Assembly (NCBI RefSeq): GCF_028372415.1
Contig: NC_092874.1
Span: 117,208,244 to 117,272,243 of the forward strand
Length of the DNA stretch: 64,000 nucleotides
Direction of reading: 5' to 3'
Origin: Notamacropus eugenii
Lineage: Eukaryota > Chordata > Mammalia > Diprotodontia > Macropodidae
Below the pieces are notes generated by a model that ran no database searches, was not told the DNA's origin, and saw only the letters and a list, made by a program, of their open reading frames with translations. Made by a program: the position numbers and the translations under genes. Positions 12,725 through 23,834 of the stretch are shown piece after piece. Within the stretch, counting starts at the first letter, position 1, and each line of letters begins with the position of its first letter.

Positions 12725-12960
12725 GACTGAAATTAACAGTTAAGTATTTGCTATATGCAAAGCACCATGGTAGGCGTTAGGTGATATTCATGGGGCCTGT
12801 GGTCTGGTACTGGATATGTTACATGTAATTATAATGCAGAATTACATATTATATGTACATCACAGAGTTATGTTAAGTCCAAAGAGGGTATGTAATTACT
12901 GATCATGGGAATCAGGAAAGGTGTCTGAGCTGAACTTCAAAACAAAGATTAGAACTTGTA
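12725..12960 (-). mobile_element. L2 LINE fragment (antisense), nested in L3
   Basis: TTAAGTATTTGCTATATGCAAAGCACCATGGTAGGC is the reverse complement of the L2 3' tip, followed by CAGGAAAGGTGTCTGAGCTGAACTTC-type antisense L2 sequence. It separates two parts of one L3 copy. Confidence 0.6.
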
Positions 12961-12969
12961 GTTTATAGA

Positions 12970-13185
12970 AAAAACAGCCTAATTCTTTTTTCAGATGAAC
13001 TGCTTTCTACTCATAGCTTTCCCTGTACATGACTTTACTTTCCCTATTAAATTCCATCTTGTTAGCTTTAGTTTATTATTTTCCAGCCTGCCTAGTTCTT
13101 TCTGGATTTTGATTCTGTCATCCAATATGTTAGCCAGTTCAGCTTTCTGAGCCACACACTTGATATGTTTGGTCACACCATCAAT
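12970..13185 (-). mobile_element. L3/CR1-type LINE (antisense), continuation
   Basis: ATTAAATTCCATCTTGTTAG, TTCCAGCCTGCCTAGTTCTT and GATTTTGATTCTGTCATCCA continue the antisense L3 begun at 12230, in the expected order. Confidence 0.65.
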
Positions 13186-13443
13186 GATAATCTTGAAGTG
13201 ATTTTCCCAAAGCACACATCTGATCATATTACCTCCCTGCCCTTTCTTAATAAATTCTAATTTTTTTGCAGTATTTTTAGATCAAGTATAAGCTCTGCTT
13301 GACATGTAAAGTTCTTCACATCCTAGCACTTCCCTCCTTGAACTCAATGATTGAGCCATACTGACCTACTCACTGTTTGGCACCCATGATGCTCATTTCA
13401 TCTAGATGTTGTCTAGACTGGAAGGCATTCCTCAATTCCTCAG
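13186..13443 (+). mobile_element. L2 LINE fragment (sense)
   Basis: CATCTGATCATATTACCTCCCTGCC and the following AAATTCTAATTTTT...GATCAAGTATAAGCTCTGC correspond to the L2 region after the reverse transcriptase (GATCAAATATAAACTCC type). It hosts the SINE insertion at 13456. Confidence 0.6.
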
Positions 13444-13455
13444 AGATCACTAGCA
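13444..13455. repeat. target-site duplication, left copy
   Basis: AGATCACTAGCA, identical to 13617-13628 on the other side of the SINE. Confidence 0.9.
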
Positions 13456-13616
13456 GGGGCAGCTAGGTGGTGCAGTGAATAGAGCACTGGCCCTGGAGTC
13501 AGGAGGACCTGAGTTCCAATCCAGACACTTACTAGCTGTGTGACTTGGGCAAGTCACTTAACCCCAATTGTCTTGCTTTCTCCTCCACCCTCCACCAAAA
13601 AAAAAAAAAAAACCAA
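13456..13616 (+). mobile_element. tRNA-derived marsupial SINE, poly(A)-tailed
   Basis: Starts GGGGCAGCTAGGTGGTGCAG, contains CACTGGCCCTGGAGTCAGGA and a B-box-like GAGTTCCAATCC at 13511-13522, the MIR-like ACTTACTAGCTGTGTGACTTG, and ends ...CCACCAAAAAA with an A-run of about 18. The head is of the tRNA type with internal Pol III promoter boxes. The poly(A) tail and perfect 12-bp duplication indicate L1-type mobilisation. It is one of the best preserved SINEs in the window. Family name (WSINE1/MAR1-like) is from memory. Confidence 0.9.
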
Positions 13617-13628
13617 AGATCACTAGCA
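13617..13628. repeat. target-site duplication, right copy
   Basis: AGATCACTAGCA, a perfect 12-bp match to 13444-13455. Confidence 0.9.
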
Positions 13629-14064
13629 ATTGAATAAAGAACATCTGTCCATACCCTAATATACAGTTTTCCAGGACAAATGACTTGGTTCCATTGAGAG
13701 TGCCTAAGTGCTTTCTTATCCTCTCACCAATTTTGTATTTGAGTTCCATTGTTGTCCATGATGTTCCATCATTTCCAGTCTCAAAGTTGTTCTTGATAGA
13801 GAAAACAATAAAAATGGGAGTAGTACTACCATTTCCCATTTGTCTTCCCATGCACCCTGAGCAGTGGTCCTATCCCTTGATCTTCCCCTTTACTCCCATA
13901 TAGCTTTTTTAAAGGCCCTTTTTATTTTTATTTTATTCTGACATTTGTCTGCCCATTTCTTTCTCCCTTGGTATGACTGTCTCTTCCTTTACGTTTGTCA
14001 TTTTTCTGTCTCTCTCTTTTCTGTCTCTTCCACCTAATCCAACACTTCAATTACCCTTTTAAAA
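13629..14064. other. no recognisable gene or repeat
   Basis: Unique sequence, pyrimidine-rich at 13920-14030. Small open frames on both strands only. Confidence 0.4.
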
Positions 14065-14245
14065 AAATTTGCAGATTTAGAGCTGAGAGATGCATTGGAG
14101 ACCACATAGTCCACTCTTTCTTTCCCCACCCTCATCCCCATTTTACAGATGATGAAAGAGACATCCAGAAATATTTAATTATTTGCCCAAGGTCACCCAG
14201 AGGCAAGATTTGGTCCCAGGTCTTGCCACTATACCATGGTGCCCC
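14065..14245 (-). mobile_element. MIR3 SINE (antisense)
   Basis: GATTTAGAGCTGAGAGATGC, ACCACATAGTCCACTC, CCCATTTTACAGATGATGAA and ATTTGCCCAAGGTCACCCAG are the successive blocks of an antisense MIR3, nearly full length. Confidence 0.8.
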
Positions 14246-14559
14246 AATGTTCTTGTTAGTTACCCTAAATTCCCAAGTCTTTTATTATTTCTTTATAATT
14301 TAAAAGAAGTTGATTATCTTAAAACTTATTAAACCTTTTTTTAGTTGATTTTTCTTCCCTCTGTGGGTAAATACATATGTATAATTATACAAAGACACAT
14401 ATTTCTCACCGTCCTACAAAATCCTGTGAAGATATGGACTGAGAGCACTAGCCTGATTTGTGTGCTTCAGTCATGTGTTCTAAACCACTAGAAGAATATA
14501 TGTAAATATATATGCATGTATGTGTGTGTTATCAGTTTTCTTCACTTTTATACATCTGT
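14246..14559. other. AT-rich sequence, nothing recognised
   Basis: Unique AT-rich DNA ending in a short ATGTATGTGTGTG tract near 14515-14530. Confidence 0.4.
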
Positions 14560-14842
14560 ATCACTCTCCTGCTGCATCGTCCTTTGAGGGAAGAGGACTT
14601 CTTTCTCCTACTATTCAAGTTTGACCTCCCATGTCTCACTACACCTTTTTCTTCCCTAATCTCCACCCTTCAGAGAAGAAAAGTGGTGAAGCAAGGCCTC
14701 CCATCTGACTATTTAACCACCTGACCCTGTTCCTCCTATTTCATATCGCACTTACCTCAGCCCAATCTTTAACCTCCATTGGGTAGAGTAGTACCCTCCA
14801 TTCATTGATGAATCTTATCACACCTGGTGGCTTCACATCCCA

Positions 14843-17402
14843 GTGATTCTGAACTCCTGGAGATCATCCTCCAAAACCTATTCCCCACACCTACCACCCA
14901 ATCCTTTATTCCCATCGCCTTCGGCCCTCCCACGCCAGAGTTTCAACCAAATACAATCTAGCCTTTCCATGGTGCCCTTTGGAATGTCTTCCATAAGCAA
15001 CAAACTTCCTTTCGTCCTTAATCTTTTCCTCTCTTACTCTTTCCATTTCGTGGCTCTTACTGAAACCTGCCTTCCTACAGGTGGCAGCCTCTCTGGCCAC
15101 ATTTTCCAATAGTGTCTTTATCTTCATTTATTTCCCTTGGCTCATCAGTGGGAGAGTTGGAATACTCCTTGCTCGCCATTGCCACTTTCAAGTTCTCCCC
15201 CTACTTTCATCGTTCAGTAACCTCTGTTCCTTTGAGATCCATGTTACTCATATCTGCCACTCAGTCAAAATCCTGGCAAGCTGTTGTCCACAGACCTGGT
15301 CACTCCCCTTCCTCAGTAAATGACCCACAATTTTTCCCTCCTCCCCAACTCAATGCTTTCATACTAGGAGGCTTCAGCTACACACACACACATGCACACA
15401 CATGCACACACGCAGTTTCTCAGCCTCACTTTCCATAAGCTACTTCAGCCACACACACAAAGATGGTCATACGCTTGATCTTGCCTTCGCTACAAATGTA
15501 CCACCTCCATGTTCAAGAATTCCAAAATCCCTTCATCAAAAGCCATAGACTGTTTCCCTTTTCCTTCCCTTCTTTGTCTGTATCATGACCTACAGTCTTT
15601 TGATCCTTTTATTCTCTTCCTGGCCATCTCCTATACACTAGCCACTCTCTTTTCTTGACCATCTTTACCCTTTACCTTTACCCTTTGGTGAACCAATTCA
15701 ACTCCACATTGTCCTCCTGTCTTGAATTCCTAAGTTCCTTATCATATCATTGATTATTCCCTGCTAAGTTTCAGCAATGGATCGTTGTCTCACTGCCCTC
15801 ACTCTACACACATGCTGTGAATGAAGATGGAGAAAATCACACATGTTCTGACTGGATCCAGTACAAATTTATGTTACACAACCCTCATGACTGCTAGGCA
15901 GTCCTACTTAAAACTCCTTTATCAACTCTGCCCCATCTCTACAGTGGCTTTTCCAAACTTTTTCATCCCGTATCAAATCTCCCATGATTTCCCCCCCTTC
16001 CAACCTCTCAGCTGAGAAAAAAATCGGGGCTATTTGCCATGAATTCCCTGTTCTCTCCTCTTCCCCATTTCATATCACTCATATACCTTCTGCCGCTCTC
16101 TCTTCCTTCACCCCAGTTTCACGTGATGGAAAAGACCTTAGTCCTTAGCATGGCTAACCCCTTTCCTATTCAAGCAATTTCATTGCATTCTATCTCCTCC
16201 AATAGTTTGCCCCCTCTTTCATTCCTACCCTGTCATTGATTTTCAATCTCTTCTTGTCTACTGGTTCATTTCCTACTGCCTACAAACGTACCTTTGTCTC
16301 CCCCATCCTGAAAAACCCCTTGGTTGATCCCTACTATCATCCTGTATCACTTCTGCCCTTTGTAGCTAAATTCCTTGAAAAGGTCATCTACAAATGGTGC
16401 CTCTACCTTCTCTCCCTCTCTTAACTCTCTTCTGACTGTATGCAAAGCACTATGCTAGGGACTAGGGTGATATTCATAGTTTAGATAAGTTAGTGTCCAC
16501 TTCGAACATTATGTCACTGAATTCCCTTTCTCAAAAATTGCCATTAATTTCTTAGTTGCCAAATCTAATGACCTTTTCTCAGTCTCCATTTGCCTTTAAC
16601 ACTGTTGATTCCCCTTTCTTCCTTGATGCTGTCTTCTTTCTAGGTTTTTGGGATACTTCCTCTTTGCCTGTCTGATTCTGATCTCTCCTCAGGCTCCATT
16701 GCTTATGAATCCTTATCCAGATCATACCCTCTAATGGTAGGTGTCCCTCAGATTCTGTCCTAGGTCCTCTTCTCCCTCTGTACTACTTCATTTGAAGATC
16801 TCATCAGCAGACATGGATTTAATTAACACTTCTATGCAGATTATTCTCAAATCTATCTATCCTGCTCCAACCTCTTTGCTGACCTCCAATTTCATATCTC
16901 CATCTGCCTCCAGTAGGCATCTTAAACTAAACATGTCCAAAACAAAACTCATTCTCTTTCCCCCAAACCCTCCCCTTCTCCTGTCTTGCCTGTTACCCTT
17001 ACCCTTACTGTTAAGGGTCACACCATCCTCCCTGTCCCTCAGGCTCACAACCAAGGAGTCATCCTGAATTCCTCACTGTCTCTCCCCTGCCATATCTATG
17101 CTGTTCCAAAGGCTTGTCAGTTCCACCTTTTCAACATCTCTCAAATATGTCTCCTTCTCTGCTTTGACACTGCCACCACTCTGGTGCAAGACCACAGCAC
17201 TTCATGGCTTGATTACTACAGCAGCCTGCTGGTGAGTCTGTCTGCCTCAAGAATCCCCCCACCCCAATCCATCCTCCATTCAGCCACCAAAGTGATTTTC
17301 CTAAAGTGTAGGTCTGACCACATGACTTCCCTACTCCATAAACTCCAGTGGCTTCCTCTAGGATCAAATACAAAATACTCTGGCATTCAAAGCCCTTCAT
17401 AA
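14843..17402 (+). pseudogene. L2 ORF2 remnant (endonuclease-reverse transcriptase)
   Basis: In a working L2 this ORF makes the AP-like endonuclease and reverse transcriptase that nick the target and copy the RNA. Here it survives as frame fragments. ISNKLPFVLNLFLSYSFHF followed by ALTET (15053-15067) matches the endonuclease region. PVSLLPFVAKFLEKVIYK (about 16338-16391) matches the early reverse transcriptase. AFNTVDS near 16593 stands where the first catalytic Asp block (FDTVDH) belongs, so that Asp is now Asn. VGVPQ lies near 16737. The catalytic YADD box reads YADY (16833-16844), losing the second Asp. HLKLNMSKTKLILFPPNPP follows at 16919. Several frameshifts and stops separate the pieces. 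A CA-rich insertion lies at 15380-15414 and a short antisense L2-like piece at 16436-16485. Confidence 0.85.
15380..15414. repeat. CA/CATG simple repeat inside L2
   Basis: CACACACACATGCACACACATGCACACACG interrupts the L2 ORF remnant. Confidence 0.9.
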
Positions 17403-17673
17403 CCTACCACCCTTTTACCTTTCCAGTCTTCTTACATCTTAGTCCCTGCCATGTACTTTGATCCAGCAATACTGGCCTCCAGTCTGTTCCTCGAACATGA
17501 CAATTCGTCTCCTGACACTGGTCCTTTTCATTGACTGTCCCCCGTGTCCGAAATGCTCTCCCTCCTCACCTCTGCCTACTGTCTTCCCTGGCTTCTTTTA
17601 AGTCTCAACTAAAATCCCATCTTTTACAGGAAACCTTTCCCAACTCAACTCTAGTGCCTCTGTAAATTATTGC

Positions 17674-17674
17674 C

Positions 17675-17732
<58 letters not shown>

Positions 17733-17770
17733 GGATGGATGGAGAGATAGATAATAGATGGATAATAGAT
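17674..17770. repeat. (GATA)n microsatellite
   Basis: About 14 ATAG units followed by GGAT and ATAATAGATG variants, then a TGTA/TACA tail to about 17830. It lies in the L2 3' region, between CCTCTGTAAATTATTGCC and TTTGTTTGCATGTTGTCTC. Confidence 0.97.
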
Positions 17771-18294
17771 AATGTATGTATGTGTAGATATGTACACATA
17801 TACATATCTGTGTGTGTATGTATATACAGACACATATAGATTTGTTTGCATGTTGTCTCTACCATTAGATTGTTCGCTTGAGAACAGAGACTGTCTTGCC
17901 TCTTTTTGTAACCCCAGGACTTAGCACAGTACCTGGCACGTAGTAGGTACTTAATAAATGTTTATTGATTGAATAATTAACTCTAGCTGAGAACCTGTGA
18001 TTTTATAATACTCTCCAACCCCAGAATTGCACAATTGCTCTCCCCTCCCTCACGCACACAGTCGTCTTTGTGAGGTATGGGGTAAAAGCATCACCTGGTA
18101 GCCATCCTTCTGTTGGCTTCTTCTCTAAATTTAACTAAGCTGGAACTCAGACCACGCTGTCCCTGGGGTAGCACCCAGATCTGTCCTTGCTTTATAAGAG
18201 CCTCTCCAAACCTATGTTTTGCTTACATAAATCTTTGAGAGTCCAAATGCACCTTCATACTTTGATATGAAAAATTAGAAAAGGAAGGGGAGTT

Positions 18295-18327
18295 CACACA
18301 CATACACACACACACACACACACACAT
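18295..18327. repeat. (CA)n microsatellite
   Basis: About 16 CA units with one T interruption. Confidence 0.95.
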
Positions 18328-18654
18328 CTACAGATAAGCTTTTTTTCTTGGCCCCATAGAGTATAAGTTTTTTTAAAATTTTCTCCAAATAACAGAAAAC
18401 TATTTTGTCTGCGCATTTCCTCTCATTAGAGAAAGAAAGAAAAAAGAAAACACTTGTTACAAGAATGCTTTGTCAAACAAAAAAAATCTGCATTGACACA
18501 AATCACTTCAAAAACTTTGTTAGAATTTAATTTTTTTCCCCTTCCATCCAATATCCTATATAGGTGTACAGAACTGGATGAATTTGAATTTTACCTTCTC
18601 CCTTCCCTTGAGGAGGTAAGGAGGCAAGTGGGGAAAAAAGACTGACAACCCATA

Positions 18655-18680
18655 GACTTTAAGATCTGACTCTTAAAGTC
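18655..18680. repeat. short perfect inverted repeat
   Basis: GACTTTAAGA (18655-18664) and TCTTAAAGTC (18671-18680) are exact reverse complements around a 6-nt loop. There is no following T-run or other sign of a terminator or RNA gene. Confidence 0.8.
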
Positions 18681-19400
18681 CACAAACTGTAAGATCTTGA
18701 AAATACACGTAAGGGTACATTAGCTATCCTGTTTGGTATTTTTCCTTTCCACTTTCTGTCATTTACTGAAATTACCAGAAGTAAAACCATATCTTCAGCA
18801 TCCTGCCTTCATTTTTAATTCCTCCAGTTCTTTTTCTATTCCAAGACAAACTGAATTTTGGAAAAAAAAACAAACCAACTAATATATGTATCATCCCTCC
18901 CAATCTAGTTTTGACCTGGGGAAAAGGATGAAACAAGCTGTAAGTTCACATATGAAATGGAATACCTTTAAAACCAGAGAAGTTACTTCCTTGCAGCTAA
19001 TGAAGTCCAGGGGTTAGAAGTACCTGGCCTAGCATTACTGAGGAGAGCCCAGTTGTACTTTCTAGCACCCCCTTTGAAAATGAGGGAGAGTTGCCTTTGA
19101 TAAAGACTCTGTTAAAGGAAGAAGCAAGGCACTTCTTCCCGGACCCAGAGATCCTGAGTTATTTCATCACTTAGCAAGATTCTCACTGGAATCCTATACT
19201 GAGATCCCTCTCCCATGTCTCTATGCAGCATCATTTACTCAATTCCACCCACACATCCCCAGCTCATTGAGTCCTAAGACTGTGAGAACCTGGAGAGGCC
19301 AGCAGCCCATCCCCCAACTGCTGAGCCAATATTCCAATTAAAATGATGAAAACTTTTGGTTTCTCTTTGCTTTGTCACCACCTAGTGCCTCCAGTCTCTG

Positions 19401-21114
19401 TGTCCCGGGTGTGGTCCTTAAAATATAGACCGATAGAATGAGAAGGGAACATAGAGGTCCCCTGGTCCATATCTTAATTGATTAGTGGGAGAAGAATGGG
19501 GGAGGTATCACCAAACTTTCCCAGAGTTGATCTTAAGGCCTTTGTCTTGATCCCGAGCGTACTCTGTACTACTCAGTTGAGGGAGCAAGAAACAAATTGA
19601 AATTGTGTCTTTAAGGAAAAGTCTGGTCTCTGAAACTCCCTCAAACCAAGTTGAGTCAAAGTAGAAAACAGCCATGTTTCAACTTAATGAAGTGTTTGAA
19701 ACCTTTGTGATCTTTTGAAGCCAATTTGATCAGGCAAGGCCTCCCTAGACTTCAAAGATTTTCCCATGCAGAAAGACTTGCCTTGCCTCACCTCCACTGC
19801 TCCCCCTCGATATCTTCTCCTTTGGTGGAATGATGCCTGGTGCTGGTTGCTGTCACCTTGTGGAAAGGATAGCCTGCTTTGAATATAACCCTGCCATCCA
19901 AGTAAATGAATGCATTTACATAATAGCTTTAATATGCAAATGAGAAAGTGAGGGGGTCAGTTCCCAGGGTCACCTGGGGCTCCTCTAAGCTCTGTTAGTT
20001 TCTTTGCTTACAGTACTCGGCTGAATTCTATCCATTTCCAGTGATGTACTGTAAGAAATTGGGCAGAAGGTGCCCCCAGCTAAGGGTGGTCAGCAGCAGC
20101 TGCAGCATGCTCTTCTCCATTATCCTGCTTGCCAATCTAGAGCAGTACCACTGCATCATTTCTCTCCATGCCCCCAAGCGCCCCAAGTAGGAAGGCTCAC
20201 TGGCTCTCTCTTCTTTTGTGGAATATATAAAATAAGGCCATAGGATGGTGGAGGGCAACTATTTATTATTAGATGTCCATGCAGTCTGAGAGGCAGACTG
20301 TCTTTACTTTATGGCCTGAGGCTACATTCTTTCCAGAACCAGATGGCGGGGGGAGGGCAGGAGAGATGGTGGCCTGCAAAATCTTCCTCCTGCCTGGCAT
20401 TTCCCTAGGCTAACATGCTCTCGGGTCCCAAAGACATGACCAGAAAACGATCGGACGTATCATAACAGATCGAGATGACACCTCATTTTCATTTTACGTC
20501 AAACCTGGTGGGCAAACTGCAAGAGCAGACAAGGGTGCTGCTTCAGCAGCGAGGGAGAGAGTGCTCCGTCCACTGCTGTCCAGTCCTTTAGTCAGTTTTC
20601 TATCCCTTTCTGTTCTTTGAATGACCACACCAGCCCAGTCAGTTAGTGATCCTAAAGTAAGAGCCCCAATTCCTCTTCAGACCACCAGGGTCCCAAACTC
20701 AGTCCAGAAAAAGTGGCTAAAGGCAGAAGGCATTCTCCTTCAGTAGCAAAAGCACTTATCAGGGTGCTTAGAACAATGCTACTGTCTAGTCGTGGTGACG
20801 GAGGAGTGAATAACCATTAAATTATGATGATTTTTGGGAGGCATCTGACATCGTTGTAGTTGTTTTTTTAAAAAAAATATAATCACTTCTCTGTCTTTAC
20901 AAGGGTTAATGGCAGGGATTCCTCAGTCACCTTTGGGGTGAACTGATACTCCTCAGCAGCTCTCTCTGCTTCCGCCTTCTATTCTCTAAATTATTACCTC
21001 TTTTAGGATTTCATCTCACAGCCAGACCCCATTGTCTGTAATCCAATGAACACTTTTCTAAAGTTAAGGCTGTCTTTTTATAACACCCTTTTCCTATCTT
21101 GCTCACAGTCATTT
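19401..21114. other. unique sequence, no gene seen
   Basis: A weak antisense MIR3 relic may lie at 19416-19475. An octamer-type ATGCAAAT motif is at 19934-19941. A CpG-containing patch lies at 20430-20570. None of this is enough to call a gene or regulatory element. Confidence 0.35.
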
Positions 21115-21250
21115 CTTGACCACCTCTGACACTACCTGTGTGATCTTAGGCAAGTCACAACCTCCCTGAGCTTTTCTCATTTGTAAAAGGAGGGGAGTTG
21201 GCACAGATGGCCTCTGAGGGCCCTTCTGGTTCTTCAGCTATGACCTTGTC
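21115..21250 (+). mobile_element. MIR3 SINE (sense)
   Basis: ACCTGTGTGATCTTAGGCAAGTCAC, TTTTCTCATTTGTAAAAGGAG and GATGGCCTCTGAGGGCCCTTCTGGTTCTTC follow the sense MIR3 order to its 3' end. Confidence 0.75.
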
Positions 21251-22339
21251 TTCCTCACTAACTTGAGCAGTCTTCCCTTCCATCCCATCTTTTTCCAACA
21301 TTTTTAGTGACTTCCATATCGTGTGTTGATGGCCTTTCTAACACCCTGGCCTCAGTTTCTCCATTCCCTTGATTTCTTTATTATCCATCTCTGCACTACT
21401 GAAACCACCCCTTGGGTGTCATACTAGGGGTTATGCCTTAGACAATGTCATGCCTGGGGCTATTGCACCTGTCACCTCTTCATCACTCCAATGTCACACC
21501 TCCGACTTGACCATCTCTACAAACTGGTTCACTCCTAAGATTCTGACCCCTCTTGAATCACAGTCTCCTGTCCTTCCACTCTTCCCATGGCCTGACTCTT
21601 AGGTATCTATTTGTTCTTATTGTGACTGACTCTTTCTTATTCTCTTGATATACAAGACCACTTCCATCTTCATTTGACTTCCTGCTGTCTTGATGACTAT
21701 AAGAACATTAGAGATTTTCAAGAAGAAACTCATTATGCCACTCATGGTTAGCAGTAGGATAGATTTATTGCAAGGAGAGGCAGAACAGTTCAGCCATTCA
21801 GCAACTCCTACTAAGGTGGTCAGCTACCTTCTTAGCTACTCTCCTTCCTCCCTCAGGATTACTTGGTTAATTAAAGTACAATTTAAACCAATGTCAGGTC
21901 ATAACTTCTTCCTTGTACATGATCTGTCTTCCTGGTGCTTAGTTTTGTACTCCTAGAGACCCCAAGATAGAAAAATGAGGGACATGACCTTAACTGGGGG
22001 CATTATTACTGTCTTACATCCTAGCTGGAGAAGCACCTGGGAGAGGCAGAAATTGGCCCATGGGAGAGGCAAGGATTGGGGATCATGAAATCTTAACTTT
22101 AAGAGGGACTTGGGAAAGGTAAAGACCTGTGTCTGTCACAAGATATTTACAGTGAGAATATAGGACAATTGTCCTCCACGTTTACCTATGGTCAGCTATA
22201 GGGGATTTGTTGACTTCACATGTTTGTGGAGTTGTAATTCCATGAGGATAAATCATAACCCAGGAGAATAAGGGCCTCCACTTTTGTAGGCTGTCCTTTG
22301 GAATTGAAGAAAGTAACTATACCAAAAGGGTAAGATTAG
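21251..22339. other. no recognisable gene or repeat
   Basis: About 1.1 kb. On the minus strand an AATAAA-type signal occurs near 21766, but I could not define terminal TG...CA ends or flanking duplications, so I do not call an LTR. Confidence 0.4.
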
Positions 22340-22385
22340 TGTATTCATTCAATCCACAAACATTGATTTATTAAGCATCTACTTC

Positions 22386-22565
22386 TAACAACAACCACGA
22401 GCGTTTTAGTGCTTTATGGTTTGGAAAGCACTTTACAGATATGTTTTTATCCTCACCACAATCCTGGGAGGTAAGCGCTATTGTTATTCCTATTTTACAG
22501 GTAAGAGAACCTCGGCCCACCAGGGTTAAGTGACTTGCCTAGGGTCATATATCTAATTAACATCG
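22386..22565 (-). mobile_element. MIR SINE (antisense)
   Basis: GTGCTTTATGGTTTGGAAAGCACTTTACAGATAT, CACAATCCTGGGAGGTAAGCG, ATTTTACAGGTAAGAGAACCTC and GTTAAGTGACTTGCCTAGGGTC are the antisense MIR/THER1 blocks. A short antisense L2 tip (ATTTATTAAGCATCTAC) precedes it at 22345-22385. Confidence 0.75.
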
Positions 22566-22690
22566 GCTTCAGTTTTTTCATTTGTAAAATGAGAATAATA
22601 GTAGCCCCCCCTTCCCAGGGTGTTGTGAAGAAAAAATGAGCTCATGTTTATAAGGCACGTTGCAAACCTTCCAAGTGCTGTGTAAATGGG
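22566..22690 (+). mobile_element. MIR SINE 3' half (sense)
   Basis: TTCAGTTTTTTCATTTGTAAAATGAGAATAATAGTAG, then GTGTTGTGAAGAAAAAATGAGC and GCAAACCTTCCAAGTGCTGTG. It abuts the antisense MIR, giving an inverted SINE pair. Confidence 0.75.
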
Positions 22691-23249
22691 AGCTCTTACA
22701 ATCAGAGGATGCCTGCATGACCTCGGCAGATCTGCTGAGCCCGTACAAAGTGGTGCTCTTGGAGCAACATGGCCAATTCAAGACATATGTCACCTCATGG
22801 GGGTGGGGAGGAGAGAAAAGAATGTGAGCATAAGCAGATTCTCCCCAAAAGGGGAACCTCCTGCCTTTGTATTTGTACTGGAAACAGCATTTCAGGGGAA
22901 AGGGGAGTGTTGCTATAGATGGGTGGTTCAAGGAGTGTTCAAGGGATTTTCTTGAATAGATGTACTCACCTGGAGTGAGCTAGTCAAACCTTTCCAATCT
23001 CAGGGCCAAGCTGTCAGTCACCTTTTGGTACTTAATCAGTCTTCCAAATTTACCATTAAATCCTGTCCCCTGTCCAGGACCTTGCTCCATCCATCAGTCA
23101 ACCCTCTTGTGGTTTCTCTCTGCATTACCATTCATGGTCCTGTTCTCTCTATATATATTTATCATCATTTTTTTTCATCCACTGTGTGGATAGCCATCTT
23201 CTGTGTGAATTACTCTTCAATCATGATCTCCAACCCTAATCTCATAAAC
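22691..23249. other. no recognisable gene or repeat
   Basis: Unique sequence. Overlapping open frames on both strands at 22578-22955 (117 and 89 codons) start in SINE sequence or lack similarity. Confidence 0.4.
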
Positions 23250-23350
23250 TTAGACTGTTAGAGCTGGAAGGGACCATCAAAGTAATCGAGATCCTCCCTT
23301 CATTTTAAAAAAGAGGAAACTGAGGAGTGAAGACAAGAGAAGCTATGAGT
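23250..23350 (-). mobile_element. MIR3 SINE 5'-truncated (antisense)
   Basis: CTGTTAGAGCTGGAAGGGAC and AAAAAAGAGGAAACTGAGGAG mark the antisense MIR3. Confidence 0.7.
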
Positions 23351-23379
23351 CGTCTCCAACGTCCCACAAATCACTCTTA

Positions 23380-23637
23380 AGGGGTAGACGCTGCCTGACC
23401 TTCTTCATGTGCCACTCTCCATGTTCCATATCCAATAAGTCCTGTTGAGTCTACCTTCTGCCTCAGTTCCCTCTGTATCTGCCCCCTGCTCCATTCCCTC
23501 CTCTTGCCAGGCTACTGCAATAGCCCCTCTCAGTAGGCTCCCATCCCAAGGTCTGGTTTCCTGACCTGGCCCACCAGCTACATTCCATGTTCCCCACAAT
23601 TGTCAGAATAATCTTCCAAAGTCATAGATCTGGTCAC
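23380..23637 (+). mobile_element. L2 LINE fragment (sense), part 1
   Basis: Pyrimidine-rich L2 sequence: CAGGCTACTGCAATAGCCCC, CAGTAGGCTCCCATCCCAAG and CAGAATAATCTTCCAAAGTC match the post-reverse-transcriptase region. It continues after a MIR3 and a hAT insertion at 24036. Confidence 0.65.
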
Positions 23638-23822
23638 AGGAACATAGATTTAGAGTTAGAAGGGATGTTGGAGGCCATGTGGACCAACCTTCTCATTTTC
23701 ACATAACAAATGAGGCTCAGAAAGGATGAGTGACTTGCCCAATGTCACAAAGTCACCCAAGGTGAGATTAGAACATAGATCTAAGGACCTAGGAGCCCAT
23801 GCTCTTTCCACTGTGACATCAG
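23638..23822 (-). mobile_element. MIR3 SINE (antisense), nested in L2
   Basis: ATAGATTTAGAGTTAGAAGGGATG, CCAACCTTCTCATTTTCACA, AATGAGGCTCAGAAAGG and GTGACTTGCCCAATGTCACA; nearly full length, ending GCTCTTTCCACTGTG. Confidence 0.8.
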
Positions 23823-23834
23823 TTTCTTCCCATT

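Larger units (their letters stand above)
14560..17980 (+). mobile_element. long L2 LINE (sense), endonuclease to 3' tail
   Basis: This is the longest LINE copy in the window, about 3.4 kb. Recognisable blocks in order are an endonuclease remnant near 15000-15075, a linker, a reverse transcriptase from about 16230 to 17060, the C-terminal region to about 17640, and the 3' tail with CTTAGCACAGTACCTGGCACG (17920-17940) and TTAATAAATGTTTATTGATT. A GATA microsatellite interrupts the 3' region. The left edge is uncertain; the part after 14830 is firm. All frames are broken, so it is inactive. Confidence 0.85.
17981..19400. other. unique sequence, no gene seen
   Basis: Contains a CA array at 18295-18327 and a perfect 10-bp inverted repeat at 18655-18680. 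A 63-codon frame at 18454-18645 has no recognisable similarity. Confidence 0.4.

Noticed and set aside
13456..13530. tRNA gene candidate because of A-box and B-box-like sequences.
   Set aside because: It is the tRNA-derived head of a SINE with tail and target duplication, without a tRNA cloverleaf.
16986..17402. 138-codon plus-strand frame.
   Set aside because: It lies inside the L2 ORF2 remnant, so it is transposon sequence and not a host gene.
17605..17865. Tyr-Leu-Ser-Ile repeat peptide on the minus strand.
   Set aside because: Artefact of the (GATA)n microsatellite.
18655..18680. Perfect 10-bp hairpin, considered as an RNA element or terminator.
   Set aside because: Too short for a microRNA precursor, no T-run, and eukaryotic context; probably chance.
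21690..22200. Possible antisense solo LTR (AATAAA-type signal on the minus strand near 21766).
   Set aside because: No terminal TG...CA ends, no target duplication and no similarity to a known LTR that I could point to.
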